This document shows, piece after piece, positions 31,202-41,223 of a stretch of DNA of 64,000 nt. The DNA comes from Lautropia sp. GTDB taxonomy: Bacteria; Pseudomonadota; Gammaproteobacteria; Burkholderiales; Burkholderiaceae_E. The stretch's first letter is position 1. Each line of letters opens with the position of its first letter. The notes under the pieces were generated by a model. That model had not been told where the DNA came from. It worked only from the letters and a program-made list of their open reading frames with translations, and made no database searches. Position numbers and translations under genes: made by a program. The DNA lies in assembly GCA_030528325.1 (NCBI GenBank), contig JAUMZD010000009.1, positions 25,580-89,579 on the forward strand. Direction: 5' to 3'.

Positions 31202-32972
31202 TCGCCCGATCTGCGCCACTGCCACGGCGCCCGGCCAGGGCTCCATCGGCGTCGTTCGCCTCTCGGCTCCTGAGCCAGGGGTGATCGAAGCCGTAGCCCG
31301 GGCCGTCTGCGGTTCGCGGCTGGCAGCTCTGACACCGGCGGCTGCCTCTGGGGCAGCCGTTTCCATATCCGGCGCTGCTGTCGGGGATGTTCAGGATGCC
31401 GTTGCGGCATCTCCCCTCCTGTCGGTTGATCCATCTGTAACGGATTTGGAGCCCGGCGACGGCGTGCCGGCCACGGAAGGCTGCCCGAGTGTTTCATCCG
31501 ACCGTCCGGCTGGGCCGCCCATCCCGGGCCGAACATTGAGGCCCCGTCATGCCACCTACGGCCCCTTTCTGGCCGAGGATGGCCAGCCGATCGACTACGG
31601 GCTGGCCCTGTGGTTTCCCGCCCCGCATTCCTATACTGGCGAGCATGTGCTGGAGCTTCAGGGCCATGGTGGCCCGGTCGTCCAGCAGATCCTGCTGCGG
31701 CGGGTGCTGGCAGTGGGCGCGCCCTTCGGCATCCGTCTGGCCGAGCCTGGTGAATTCACCGAGCGGGCCTTCCTGAATGACAAGCTCGATCTGGTGCAGG
31801 CCGAAGCCGTGGCCGACCTGATCGAAGCCAGCACCGAGCAGGCGGCGCGTTCGGCCACCCGGTCTTTGCAGGGCGTTTTTTCCGATCAGATCGGACAGCT
31901 GGCCGAGCAGCTGCTGCATTTGCGAATGCTGGTCGAGGCCACACTCGACTTCCCCGAAGAAGAAATCGAATTCCTTGAGCGTGCCGACGCGGCCGGCCAG
32001 CTCGATGCCATCGATCGCACGCTGAAACAGCTCCTTGCCACCGCACGCAGCGGAGCCCGCCTGCGTCAGGGCCTGAACGTCGTGCTGACGGGGGCGCCAA
32101 ACGTCGGCAAATCCAGCCTGCTGAACGCGCTGGCCGGCGCCGAGGTGGCCATCGTCACCCCCATCGCGGGCACCACTCGCGATCGTGTCATCGAGCAGAT
32201 CAGCATCGAAGGCGTACCGATCAACCTGATCGACACCGCCGGTCTTCGCGAGACCGAGGATGTGGTCGAGCGGATCGGCATCGAGCGCACCTGGGCCGAA
32301 ATCGCCAAGGCCGATGTCGTCGTGCATCTGAGAGCGGTGCAGAAGCCGCCAGTATCTGCCTGTGCCGAAGAGGACGTGCTGATCCATGCCATCGAATCAC
32401 GCATCCCGACCAGTGCCCGACGGCTGACCGTCATCAACAAGATCGATCTGCTGGGGCAAGGTGGTGTGCTGCCGGCCGAAGCCAGCGACAGGGCAGGCGT
32501 GCGCCGCCATCAGGCAGATGTGAGCGGTGGTCGAGCCTCGCCATCGGGGCAGACGGGCATTCTCGTTGCCGAAGTCGATGCCGAAGCCAGGCTCCCAGGG
32601 CCGACCCTGTCGGCCGAGATCACCGGAACGGACGGGAGAGCAGATGCCGGTGCCACGTCAGACCTCGTGTATCTGTCGGCCAGGACGGGGGAGGGGGTGC
32701 AGGCCTTTCGGCAGAAACTGCTGGAGATTGCCGGCTTCCAGCCGGGGGCCGAGGGGGTATTCATCGCCCGCGAGCGCCATCTGCAAGCCTTGCAGGAAGC
32801 ATTGGCCCATCTGGACAATGCCCGTGCCCACGTCGCTCACGGCGACCAGAGCCTCGATCTCTTCGCCGAAGAATTGCGGCTCGCCCACCAGGCGCTTGGG
32901 CGAATCACCGGTGCCGTCAGCGCCGATGAGCTGCTGGGGGTGATCTTCAGCCGGTTCTGTATCGGGAAGTAG
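31191..32972 (+). CDS. mnmE: tRNA uridine-5-carboxymethylaminomethyl(34) synthesis GTPase MnmE
   Basis: With MnmG, MnmE modifies the wobble uridine of several tRNAs. The 593-aa protein has the N-terminal folate-binding domain ([19 protein letters not shown]), G1 GAPNVGKSS at 301-309, the G2/G3 region GTTRD and DTAGLRE, G4 NKID at 416-419 and the C-terminal FCIGK. It is about 140 aa longer than E. coli MnmE because of low-complexity Ala/Gly/Ser/Pro insertions at about 52-117 (N-domain) and 423-490 (between G4 and G5). The residues after the G3 switch ([12 protein letters not shown]) also diverge from the usual LVLDAS pattern. It overlaps yidC by 11 nt. Confidence 0.96.
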   Translation: MQDNRPICATATAPGQGSIGVVRLSAPEPGVIEAVARAVCGSRLAALTPAAASGAAVSISGAAVGDVQDAVAASPLLSVDPSVTDLEPGDGVPATEGCPSVSSDRPAGPPIPGRTLRPRHATYGPFLAEDGQPIDYGLALWFPAPHSYTGEHVLELQGHGGPVVQQILLRRVLAVGAPFGIRLAEPGEFTERAFLNDKLDLVQAEAVADLIEASTEQAARSATRSLQGVFSDQIGQLAEQLLHLRMLVEATLDFPEEEIEFLERADAAGQLDAIDRTLKQLLATARSGARLRQGLNVVLTGAPNVGKSSLLNALAGAEVAIVTPIAGTTRDRVIEQISIEGVPINLIDTAGLRETEDVVERIGIERTWAEIAKADVVVHLRAVQKPPVSACAEEDVLIHAIESRIPTSARRLTVINKIDLLGQGGVLPAEASDRAGVRRHQADVSGGRASPSGQTGILVAEVDAEARLPGPTLSAEITGTDGRADAGATSDLVYLSARTGEGVQAFRQKLLEIAGFQPGAEGVFIARERHLQALQEALAHLDNARAHVAHGDQSLDLFAEELRLAHQALGRITGAVSADELLGVIFSRFCIGK

Positions 32973-33029
32973 TACTTGTCTTCCGGTCGATGTCGTGGGG
33001 AGTTTTATGCTGCTGCCGGATTTTCTCTG

Positions 33030-34421
33030 ATGAAGCAAGATACGGATGGTCTGATGACGGAAAGTGAAACCGTCGAACTGAAGAAATCCCTGGCGGAACT
33101 GAAGCAGGGTCTGGTTTCCCTGACAGCCATGCTCAACAAGCACGGCCAGGCCGAGCTGTGGTTTGGCATCGCTCCCGATGGCAGGGCGATAGGGCTGGAT
33201 TTGAACGAAAAGACATTGCGCGACCTGTCACAAGCCATTGCAGCCCATGTCGAACCAGCCATTTATCCGGAAATCAGCCAGCAGCTCGTGGGTGGCAAGC
33301 CTTGTCTGAAGGTGAAGGTTCAGGGCTGGCAGACACCTTATTTTGCCTATGGTCGTGCCTATATCCGTGTGGCCGATGAAGACAGGAAGCTCAGTGCCGT
33401 TGAACTGAAGAGCCTGATTCTCCAGAACAATCGTGAAGCGCTTCGTTGGGAGAACGAGCCGAGCGGCTTGTCGCTCGATCAGCTGGTATCCGGGAAGATC
33501 GACCGCTTCCTCGACATGGCCAAGTTGCCATGGGATACGACAGAAAATGCGCTGGAAAAACTTGATCTGCTTCGTGAGGGAAAGCCGGTCAACGCTGCCA
33601 GCCTGTTTTTTGGCCTCGCGCCCATCCAGCTGCGCTGCGCCGTGTTTGCCACCCAGACCAGTTCCACCATCATCGATCGCCACGACTTTGACGGTGATGT
33701 GCTGGAGCTTTTGCAGGAGGCTGAGAAATACATCCTGAAAAACATCCATATCGGCATGAGGCTGGAGGGCTTGCACCGTGTGGACGTGCCAGAAATTTCT
33801 CTCAAGGCCATCCGCGAGGCGCTGGTCAATGCCTTCTGTCATCGTGACTGGCGCGACCCCGACTATGTACAGGTGGCTATCTTCAGGGATCGTCTGGAAG
33901 TTCGTAGTCCCGGTTGTCTCTACGGCAACCTGACCCTGGACGAGATACGTCGGGGCAACGTCTCCCGTCGCCGAAATCCGAAGATTGCCGAGTTGCTGCG
34001 CCGGGTTCACCTGGTGGAGGCGTGGGGGCGTGGGGTGCCGCTGATCCTGGAGAATGCGCCGCAGACCAACTTTGTCCAGATTGGCGGGTTGTTCATCACG
34101 CGTTTTCTCCGGTCTTCGTCAGGCACACAGCCAACATCCGGCAATGTGCTGGATTTTGGTGATACTAGCAAAGAAACTAGCAAAGACAAAGAGACAGGGG
34201 GCAGTGTATTTTCACCGACTGTCTCTTCCTCTGCCAGAGAGATCATGCTGCTTCTGAAAGCCAAACCCACTATGACGGCTAATGACCTGGCCGCCAGGGT
34301 CGGCATCACGGTACAGGGCGTGCGCTACCATCTGAACCAGCTGAAAAAACAGGGAAAGCTGCGCCGACATGGCGCAACCAAGACGGGCTATTGGGAAGTT
34401 GTTGGTGAGACAGACCAGTAA
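33030..34421 (+). CDS. AlbA_2/Schlafen-like putative DNA-binding transcriptional regulator
   Basis: This protein of about 463 aa starts with an AlbA_2 (Schlafen-type) domain (ETVELKKSLAELKQGLVSLTAMLNKHGQAELWFGI). A central region has EALVNAFCHRDW and a glycine-rich ending (VEAWGRGVP) typical of the C-terminal ATPase-like domain of this family. After a Thr/Ser/Lys linker there is a C-terminal winged helix (MTANDLAARVGITVQGVRYHLNQLKKQGKL). Such proteins are predicted regulators or defence-associated factors; the function here is unknown. The start may instead be ATG 33054. The next gene, 35 nt downstream on the same strand, is a large 2OG-Fe(II) oxygenase, probably in the same transcript. Confidence 0.8.
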   Translation: MKQDTDGLMTESETVELKKSLAELKQGLVSLTAMLNKHGQAELWFGIAPDGRAIGLDLNEKTLRDLSQAIAAHVEPAIYPEISQQLVGGKPCLKVKVQGWQTPYFAYGRAYIRVADEDRKLSAVELKSLILQNNREALRWENEPSGLSLDQLVSGKIDRFLDMAKLPWDTTENALEKLDLLREGKPVNAASLFFGLAPIQLRCAVFATQTSSTIIDRHDFDGDVLELLQEAEKYILKNIHIGMRLEGLHRVDVPEISLKAIREALVNAFCHRDWRDPDYVQVAIFRDRLEVRSPGCLYGNLTLDEIRRGNVSRRRNPKIAELLRRVHLVEAWGRGVPLILENAPQTNFVQIGGLFITRFLRSSSGTQPTSGNVLDFGDTSKETSKDKETGGSVFSPTVSSSAREIMLLLKAKPTMTANDLAARVGITVQGVRYHLNQLKKQGKLRRHGATKTGYWEVVGETDQ

Positions 34422-34456
34422 AATGAAAATATCCCGTACACGCTCTACGAACCATC

Positions 34457-36973
34457 ATGATGAAACACCCCGTTGCTCCTCAGATCGTCCAATGCCTGGA
34501 AGACTTGACAGGAAAAGCCGACGGGTCAAAAGCGGATCACTTCGGTACCTGTTTCAAGCTGAAGCCTGATTTCGAGTTGACGGTGGAAGGCATCGGCCCG
34601 ATCGAGTGGCCGGTGAGTCGAAGGACTGCCCATGCCTTGTGCGGGATGGCCTCACCGGCCATGCACGGATACCGGGATGAGACGCGACTCGACCGGAACG
34701 TTCGTGATACCTGGGAGATTCCGGCTTCTGCACTGCGCCTGGAGGGGGGCGCCTGGACGCGGTTCCTGAAAAAGGTGATGACGCGAGTCACGAAGGATCT
34801 GGCGATCCCTGCGGGGGCTTCGTTGCGTGCGGAGCTGCACAACCTGCTCGTGTACGAGCGAGGCCAGTTCTTTGCCCTGCATCAGGACTCTGAAAAACTC
34901 GATGGCATGGTTGGCACCCTGGTATTGACCTTGCCTTCGTTTTTCGAAGGGGGTGAATTCGTGCTGAGGCATGGCCAGAAGCGGATCAGCGCGAAGGGAT
35001 CACCCGACAAGGTGGAAGTGGTTGCTTTTTATGCCGACTGCCATCATGAGGTGATGCCCGTCGAGGAAGGTTTCCGGGTCGTGCTGACCTTCAATCTGGT
35101 CATGGAAGGGAATGACACACGGCCGGCCAGCAGTGCGGACCCCCTGTCTGCCGAGGCCGTGAGCCGCCTGAGTGACACGATCCGGACATTCTGGCAGACC
35201 AAGCCTTTGTCTCGCTGGCATCACGATGATCGAGATCCGCCCGAACGGCTGGTTCTGCTGCTGGATCACCAGTACACCGAAGCGGGCCTCGACTGGTCGC
35301 GGCTCAAGGGGGAAGACGCCAGGATGGCATCGGCCCTGAAGCTGGTGGCGCAGCAGCTGGATGCCGACATCTTCCTGACCCTGGCCGACGTGCACCAGAT
35401 CTGGTCAGCCGAAGAACCTTACCGACGTCGTTACTGGGAGGATGAGCAGGCGGAGGGCGAGGTTGTGCGTATCGGCAATCAACGGTACGTGCTCCAGGAT
35501 CTGATCGACGATGATGTCATCCTGACCAACTGGCTGGATGCCGAGGGCAGGCGGATGGATTTTGCCGCCAGTCATGTCACGGATGCCGAAATCTGCATGA
35601 CGACCGGACATGAGGAACTGGTTCCGTACCATGCCGATTACGAAGGCTACATGGGCAACTATGGCAACACGCTCGACCGCTGGTATCACCGGGCTGCGCT
35701 GGTGATGTGGCCACGATCGAAGGGTTTTGTCCTGCGTGCCAGACAGGATCCGGTGTGGGCCATGGCGCAGATTCTGGCTTGGTGGCAGTCGGGTGATGCT
35801 GATCGGGCGTCTGCCTGCCTGCACGCGTTGAAGGCGGAGTGGCGTTCGGCCGTCCTGTTTGCCGGCAGAGCCCAGCTGCCGGAGGCCACCTTCCCGGTGG
35901 CCGTGGCCTGCCGGGACGCCGACACGGCGGCCTGGTTGCTGGATCACTTCCAGTTGATCCAGTTGCCGGCGAATGTGGTGCCCTGGGTGGAGGCGCTGCA
36001 TCAGGTGCATGGCGTTGACTGGCTGAAGGCACGACTGCAATGCTGGTATCGGGAGGGGCACACGGCTTCGGAAGCCAGGCAGGGCTGGATGTCGGCGGTG
36101 TTGCCGTCATGGTTGGCGCGTTTTCGTGAAACCCCGGACGAAGGGGCCGCCGCTGTGCGGTCGCTATTGCTGGGAACCGCGTGGCAGGATGTGTGGGATC
36201 AGGTCATGCAGGCCAGGCAGGCCCATGGTGGTCAGGCGCTGATCGAAAAACTGCTGCCACTGGCCAGACCGCTGGCAGGGCTGTTGCAGCTGGGGGTCGA
36301 GGAGGGCGGGCCGTCAGACGTCGACCACTTTCTCGAAGCGCTGCGGGACGAAACCCTGCCCATCGATCTGCAGGTCGGCGTGCTGGCGGTTTCCATCAGG
36401 CAGTGGATGGATCGGGAGGGGCTGAGGGTGGACACGGGCGATGAGCCCGGAACGGCTCCGGGCGCCTCGGGTAGACGCAGCGGCAGAAAGAAGCGCTCGT
36501 CCGCGCAGGAGGACATCGAGGCGGCCCGCTGGATGGCGCAGGCTGCGGGCATGATAGATGCATATCCTTCGTCGGCGGGTGCGTTGTCTCATCTGGCCGT
36601 GCTTCACCAGCAGGTCACGGCATGGCTGAGTACCCGGTTGGCCCAGCCAGAGCGGGCACCGGATGACTGGTCGATTCATGTCCCGATGATGCTGCAGGGC
36701 GAGCTGGGGGCCAAATTGATGGCCTTCCTGAACGATCCGTCAGAAAAACGTCTGGTCTGGCCGTTGGCCAAGGACAGGCGGATGACCGTTCATCGCTTCA
36801 TCGACCACCATGAGTTGCCGCTGACCCATGTCACGGAACGAACCGGTAGCCCGCACAAGCTGATTCTGGAGAAACGGCCCAATCTGCATGAACGGGAAGC
36901 CAGGCAACGCCGGTTATGGGCACACGACTTTCAGGGCTTGAGCCGTCTTGCCAGGCTCTTTGCTGCCCCATGA
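34457..36973 (+). CDS. Large 2OG-Fe(II) oxygenase family protein
   Basis: This 838-aa protein has an N-terminal prolyl-4-hydroxylase-like dioxygenase domain (about 120-215). The iron ligands are visible as H142 and D144 (LHQDSEK) and H196 or H197 (CHHEV), with the 2-oxoglutarate arginine R207 (RVVLTFNL). The remaining 600 residues are rich in Trp, Leu and Ala helices and contain GNYGNTLDRWYHRAALVMWPR-like sequence shared by a family of long oxygenases in bacteria and fungi. A Ser/Gly/Arg/Lys-rich linker lies near residue 680. The hydroxylated substrate is unknown. Start choice between the two adjacent ATGs (34457 and 34460) is open; no strong ribosome site is seen. Confidence 0.8.
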   Translation: MMKHPVAPQIVQCLEDLTGKADGSKADHFGTCFKLKPDFELTVEGIGPIEWPVSRRTAHALCGMASPAMHGYRDETRLDRNVRDTWEIPASALRLEGGAWTRFLKKVMTRVTKDLAIPAGASLRAELHNLLVYERGQFFALHQDSEKLDGMVGTLVLTLPSFFEGGEFVLRHGQKRISAKGSPDKVEVVAFYADCHHEVMPVEEGFRVVLTFNLVMEGNDTRPASSADPLSAEAVSRLSDTIRTFWQTKPLSRWHHDDRDPPERLVLLLDHQYTEAGLDWSRLKGEDARMASALKLVAQQLDADIFLTLADVHQIWSAEEPYRRRYWEDEQAEGEVVRIGNQRYVLQDLIDDDVILTNWLDAEGRRMDFAASHVTDAEICMTTGHEELVPYHADYEGYMGNYGNTLDRWYHRAALVMWPRSKGFVLRARQDPVWAMAQILAWWQSGDADRASACLHALKAEWRSAVLFAGRAQLPEATFPVAVACRDADTAAWLLDHFQLIQLPANVVPWVEALHQVHGVDWLKARLQCWYREGHTASEARQGWMSAVLPSWLARFRETPDEGAAAVRSLLLGTAWQDVWDQVMQARQAHGGQALIEKLLPLARPLAGLLQLGVEEGGPSDVDHFLEALRDETLPIDLQVGVLAVSIRQWMDREGLRVDTGDEPGTAPGASGRRSGRKKRSSAQEDIEAARWMAQAAGMIDAYPSSAGALSHLAVLHQQVTAWLSTRLAQPERAPDDWSIHVPMMLQGELGAKLMAFLNDPSEKRLVWPLAKDRRMTVHRFIDHHELPLTHVTERTGSPHKLILEKRPNLHEREARQRRLWAHDFQGLSRLARLFAAP

Positions 36974-37030
36974 AGCGTTGATCGTGGGCATGGGGATCGG
37001 GCCAGGATGTTTCACCAGCGTCACAGCTTG

Positions 37031-38137
37031 TCAGCTACCGCCACCATGAGCTGGTAAGCGGCCCAGTACCGCCGAAATCGCCAGGCCCATGTCCGTCGTG
37101 CTGGCCGTGCCACCCAGATCAGGGGTTCGGGGTCCCTGTTCCAGCACCTGTTCGATGGCCTGCATCAGATCCCGCGATGCCTTCAGACAGGCCGGATCCC
37201 GTTCACCCAGAAACGCCAGCATCAGAGCCGTCGACCAGATCATGCCGACAGGATTCGCAATGTTCCTGCCGTAGATGTCAGGCGCCGAACCATGGACTGG
37301 TTCGAACAGGGATGGAAAGAGGCGTTCCGGATTGAGGTTGGCTGACGGGGCGATGCCGATCGTGCCGGTGCAGGCCGGCCCCAGATCCGACAGGATGTCG
37401 CCGAACAGGTTCGAGGCCACGACCACATCGAACTGTTCGGGCGACAGCACGAAGCGGGCCGCCATGATGTCGATGTGGTGCTTGTCCCAGCGCACGGATG
37501 GATGACGGGCTGCCATCGCCGCCAGCCGTTCGTCCCAGTACGGCATGCTGATGGCGATGCCATTCGATTTGGTGGCCGAGCTGAGGTGACGCGCCGGGCG
37601 TCTTTCGGCCAGCCGGAAGGCGTAATCCAGCACCCGGTCGATGCCATGCGCCGAAAACACCGATTCCTGGATCACGATTTCCCGCTCGGTGCCGGCGAAC
37701 ATCCTGCCGCCCACGTTCGTATACTCGCCTTCGGTGTTTTCGCGCACCACCAGAAAATCGATGTCGCCCGGCTGCTTGCCGGCGAGCGGACAGGGTACGC
37801 CCGGCATCAGCCTCACCGGGCGAAGGTTGATGTACTGGTCGAACTCGCGGCGAAACCGCAGCAGCGAGCCCCACAGCGAGACGTGATCCGGCACCACTTC
37901 GGGCCAGCCCACGGCACCGAACAGGATGGCGTCGAAGTGCTTCAGGCGTTCGAACCAGTCCGGCGGCAGCATGTCGCCGTGGCGTTGCCAGTAGTCGGCG
38001 CAGGCCCAGTCGAAGTGTTCCAGCCGCAGATCAAGACCATGTTTTCGGGTGAGGGTGTCGAGTGCCCGGACGGCTTCGGGCATCACTTCCTGACCGATGC
38101 CGTCACCGGGGATGATGGCGATGCGTGAAGGGGACAT
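37031..38137 (-). CDS. Tartrate/D-malate dehydrogenase (decarboxylating)
   Basis: The 368-aa protein belongs to the isocitrate/isopropylmalate dehydrogenase superfamily: IAIIPGDGIGQEV at the N-terminus, RENTEGEYTNVGGRMF, the metal-binding aspartates in SNLFGDILSDLGP, and the NAD region EPVHGSAPDIYGRNIANP. Its closest pattern is TtuC/DmlA, which oxidises tartrate or (R)-malate with NAD. ATG 38137 is the family start; an open extension to 38200 is ignored. It is the last gene of the TRAP operon, 19 nt downstream of dctM, which suggests the transported acid is its substrate. Tartrate against D-malate cannot be decided from sequence. Confidence 0.88.
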   Translation of the reverse strand: MSPSRIAIIPGDGIGQEVMPEAVRALDTLTRKHGLDLRLEHFDWACADYWQRHGDMLPPDWFERLKHFDAILFGAVGWPEVVPDHVSLWGSLLRFRREFDQYINLRPVRLMPGVPCPLAGKQPGDIDFLVVRENTEGEYTNVGGRMFAGTEREIVIQESVFSAHGIDRVLDYAFRLAERRPARHLSSATKSNGIAISMPYWDERLAAMAARHPSVRWDKHHIDIMAARFVLSPEQFDVVVASNLFGDILSDLGPACTGTIGIAPSANLNPERLFPSLFEPVHGSAPDIYGRNIANPVGMIWSTALMLAFLGERDPACLKASRDLMQAIEQVLEQGPRTPDLGGTASTTDMGLAISAVLGRLPAHGGGS

Positions 38138-38156
38138 GCGTTTCGGGTCGGTACGA

Positions 38157-39431
38157 TCAGTAGAGGAACTTCGGCAGCAGCATGCTGATGGCCGGCACAT
38201 AGGTGATCAGCAGCAGCGCCACGGCCATCAGGCAGATGGTGGGAAGCGCCGAACGAAACACTTCATAGAGGCTCATTTTCGCCACGCCCATCGCCACGAA
38301 CAGGTTAAGACCGACCGGAGGCGTCAGCATCCCCACCGACAGGTTGACCAGCGTGATGATGCCGAAATGCACGGGATCGACACCAACCTGTGCCGCGATC
38401 GGCTGCATCAGCGGCGCCAGGATGATGATGGCCGAGGCGCTGTCCAGAAAGCATCCTGCCACGAGCATGATCAGGTTGAAGAGCAGCATGATCACGAGCG
38501 GCGAGTCGGTGCTGGATAGCACTTCCGATGCAAGCTGTGTGGGCGTGCCGGTCGAGGCCAGGATCCAGGAAAAGGCCGATGCGCCTGCTGCGATCAGCAT
38601 CAGCGTACCGGATAGCAGCCCCGTGTCACGCAGGATCAGCAGGAGGCTCTTCAAACCGATGTTGCGATAGACGACGGCGCCCACGAACCAGGCGTACAGG
38701 CAGGCCGTGGCAGCGGATTCGGTCGGTGTGAAGATGCCACTGTAGATGCCTCCCAGCAAGATGACGGGAAGACCCAGCCCCCACGCAGCCCGTCTGAAGG
38801 CAACGAGAATCTCCTTCAGCGAGGGAAGTGGCCCACGCGGGTAGTCATGCCGGATGGCATACCAGCAGCTGTAGCCGATCAGCAGGCCGCCGATCAGCAG
38901 CGCGGGCAGCAGTCCGCCCGCAAACAGCTTGCCGACGGAGGTGCCAGTGACCGAACCATAGATGATCAGCGCGATGCTGGGGGGCACGATGGGGCCCAGC
39001 GTCCCGGCCGTGACGATCAGCCCGATCGAGAAATACTTGCTGTATCCCGCCGCCACCATGACCGGATACATGATCGAGCCGATTGCGATGACCGTGGCCG
39101 GGCTGGATCCGGAGATCGAGCCGAAGAAGAGGCAGGCCAGCACGGTGGCAGCACCCAATCCGCCGGGCAGCCAGCCGATCAGGGCCTGGGCCAGGTCGAT
39201 CAGGCGGTTCGACAAACCCCCGATGCGCATCAGTTCGGCCGCCAGAATGAAGAAAGGCACCGACATCAACGCAAAATTGTTGACACCGGAGAACATCCGC
39301 ATCGGTACCACCAGCGGATCGATGCCGCCGAAGAAGTGCAGGGCGGCCATCACCGACACGGCCAGCGCGGCGAAGATCGGCAGCCCGAACAACAGCAGGC
39401 TGAAGAAGATCGGGATCAGGGCGGAAATCAT
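38157..39431 (-). CDS. dctM: TRAP transporter large permease (DctM)
   Basis: This 424-aa protein has about twelve membrane helices and DctM motifs such as AAELMRIGGLSNRLIDLAQALIG, FFGSISGSSPATVIAIGSIMYP and GTLGPIVPPSIALIIYGSVTGTSVG. It forms the Na+-driven translocation subunit of a TRAP dicarboxylate transporter together with DctQ and DctP. ATG 39431 begins 2 nt after the dctQ stop (TAGCCATG), so translation is tightly coupled. Confidence 0.95.
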   Translation of the reverse strand: MISALIPIFFSLLLFGLPIFAALAVSVMAALHFFGGIDPLVVPMRMFSGVNNFALMSVPFFILAAELMRIGGLSNRLIDLAQALIGWLPGGLGAATVLACLFFGSISGSSPATVIAIGSIMYPVMVAAGYSKYFSIGLIVTAGTLGPIVPPSIALIIYGSVTGTSVGKLFAGGLLPALLIGGLLIGYSCWYAIRHDYPRGPLPSLKEILVAFRRAAWGLGLPVILLGGIYSGIFTPTESAATACLYAWFVGAVVYRNIGLKSLLLILRDTGLLSGTLMLIAAGASAFSWILASTGTPTQLASEVLSSTDSPLVIMLLFNLIMLVAGCFLDSASAIIILAPLMQPIAAQVGVDPVHFGIITLVNLSVGMLTPPVGLNLFVAMGVAKMSLYEVFRSALPTICLMAVALLLITYVPAISMLLPKFLY

Positions 39432-39433
39432 GG

Positions 39434-39943
39434 CTAGGTCGCGCTCAGGTTCGTGGACAGCGGCTGGTATTCCTGGCCCTGAAGCAGACACTGCAGCATC
39501 AGCAGGTAGCGGATCAGCATGAAGGCGGCGGCCAGTGGAATCGTGAAGTAGATGTAACCCACCGGAATCTGCATGGCGGGTGAGAGCTGTCCCATGTTCA
39601 GCGTGTTGCTGAACAATCGCCAGCCGAAGTACAGCAGAGCACCTGCAAAAACGATGCCCAGCACGAGCGACAGATAGCGCAGCATGCGTGTCAGGCGGGG
39701 CCCGGCAAAGGCATACAGCATGTCCACCGAGATGTGTGCGGCATAGCGCACGCCCATGCTGGCCGACAGGAAGGTCATGGCGATCAGGGCATACAGGATC
39801 AGTTCTTCAGACCAGTACAGCGAATGATTGAACACATAGCGGGCGATGACCTGGATGACGGCCACCACGGTGGCGCTCAGCATCAGCGTCACCACCAGGG
39901 CAGCTTCGATCCAGTCGATCAGCTTGTTGATGGCCAGAATCAT
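39434..39943 (-). CDS. dctQ: TRAP transporter small permease (DctQ)
   Basis: This 169-aa protein has four hydrophobic helices and the DctQ motif VIARYVFNHSLYWSEELILYALIAMTFL. It pairs with DctM in the membrane part of the TRAP transporter. ATG 39943 is preferred over the upstream open extension to 39982. A 160-nt gap separates it from dctP; I see no gene there. Confidence 0.93.
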   Translation of the reverse strand: MILAINKLIDWIEAALVVTLMLSATVVAVIQVIARYVFNHSLYWSEELILYALIAMTFLSASMGVRYAAHISVDMLYAFAGPRLTRMLRYLSLVLGIVFAGALLYFGWRLFSNTLNMGQLSPAMQIPVGYIYFTIPLAAAFMLIRYLLMLQCLLQGQEYQPLSTNLSAT

Positions 39944-40103
39944 GATGGAGATCTTCCGTGTCCCGCCGCGTGCAGGAGGCACGACAGGGTCTTGTCGGGT
40001 GGATGAACTTGTTCTGCACGCCCGGAAGATAGTTCCTCCGGGGCCGGCTTCGACTTGGCGCGACGGATGCCGATGTCACACTTCTGCTTGCCGGTGACGG
40101 CGC

Positions 40104-41105
40104 TCAGTTGCCTGAGGCTGCTTTTTGTGCCTTCTGGATCAGTTCGGCCGTCACCTGCTTTTCGAACTGCTTGTAGATCGCCTGGGACTTCTCGGCGAAG
40201 GCAGCCCGGCCTTCCGGTGTCAGCTCGCGGATCTCGATCTGATCCTTGATCTCGTTACGGATGCGAGCATCTTCCTCGACGGTCAAGGCCCGTGCGTGGT
40301 CACGGCCTGCGTCGAAGGCATCCTTCATCACCTTCTTCAGGTCATCGGGCAGTGAATTCCAGGCAGCCTTGTTCATGATCGCGGCGTAGGCGTGATAGGC
40401 ATGCCCCGTTTCGGTCATGTATTTCTGAACTTCCTGAAAGCGCATCGAATAGATGTTGGCATAGGGGTTTTCCTGTCCTTCGACCACGCCCTGCTGAAGG
40501 CCGTTGTACACCTCGGAGAAGGCCATCGCCGTGGGGTTGGCGCCGAAGCTTCGATAGGTGGCGAGGATGGCCGGGGCCTGAAGAGTGCGCATCTTGATGT
40601 TCTTCAGATCATCCGGGCCCGTGATCGGACGCACGTTGTTCGTCATGTGTCGGAAACCTGCACCCCAGTAATTGATGCCGTGGATGTTGCTGCGATCCAG
40701 CGTATCGAGCAGCTCACGTCCGACCTCGCCGTCGAGCACGCGCTTGGCAGCCTCCAGATCCGGCATCAGGAAAGGGAGGTCGAACAGGTACATCTTCGGC
40801 TCGAAATTGGCCAGGTTGCCGGTGGGCGGAATGCCGATGTGCACGAGGCCCATCTGGATCTGTTCGATGATCTCGACATCACCACCCAGCTGCGCCGCCG
40901 GCCGGATGTTGATCTTGATCCGCCCGTTCGAGTTCTTCTCGACCTCTTCCTTGAACTTCACGGCGGCCTTCGCATTGGGAGTGCTTTCGACCAGAACGTG
41001 GGCGAAGGTGAAGTTGAAATCCGCTGCCGTTGCAGGCAGAGTGCTGAACATCATGCAGGCGGATACCGAGGAGAGGGTGATGGCTTTCCAGACGGTTTTG
41101 ATCAT
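40104..41105 (-). CDS. dctP: TRAP transporter substrate-binding protein (DctP)
   Basis: The 333-aa precursor has a signal peptide (lysine near the start, hydrophobic core, cleavage after ATAA, about residue 28). DctP/SBP family features follow: FTFAHVLVESTPNAKAAVKFKEEVEKNSNGRI, GGDVEIIEQIQMGLVHIG, the ligand-binding region around MRTLQAPAILATYRSFGANPTAMAFSEVYNGLQQGVVEGQENP, and C-terminal helices. It captures the substrate in the periplasm for DctQM. It is the first gene of the operon and is divergent from the LysR gene. Confidence 0.94.
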   Translation of the reverse strand: MIKTVWKAITLSSVSACMMFSTLPATAADFNFTFAHVLVESTPNAKAAVKFKEEVEKNSNGRIKINIRPAAQLGGDVEIIEQIQMGLVHIGIPPTGNLANFEPKMYLFDLPFLMPDLEAAKRVLDGEVGRELLDTLDRSNIHGINYWGAGFRHMTNNVRPITGPDDLKNIKMRTLQAPAILATYRSFGANPTAMAFSEVYNGLQQGVVEGQENPYANIYSMRFQEVQKYMTETGHAYHAYAAIMNKAAWNSLPDDLKKVMKDAFDAGRDHARALTVEEDARIRNEIKDQIEIRELTPEGRAAFAEKSQAIYKQFEKQVTAELIQKAQKAASGN

Positions 41106-41159
41106 GATCGGCGTCTCCTTCCGGGAAGAAACAGGGATTCAACTCTCGTGTTTCGCCCG

Positions 41160-41176
41160 CTCATCTTAAGAGTGAG
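41160..41176. promoter_or_regulatory. Imperfect palindrome in the dctP-LysR divergent region
   Basis: CTCATCTTAAGAGTGAG contains CTCA and TGAG arms around the palindrome TCTTAAGA. Its position between divergent dctP and a LysR gene makes it a candidate operator for that regulator. The 118-nt region shows no other strong symmetry. Confidence 0.35.
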
Positions 41177-41223
41177 ACCAGCCCTCAGCAATCACTTCCC
41201 ATTGAATTCAGTTTTTCCAGATC

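Noticed and set aside
29405..31366. A 653-codon open frame antisense to yidC and the start of mnmE
   Set aside because: It is His/Arg/Asp-rich shadow sequence of two confidently identified genes.
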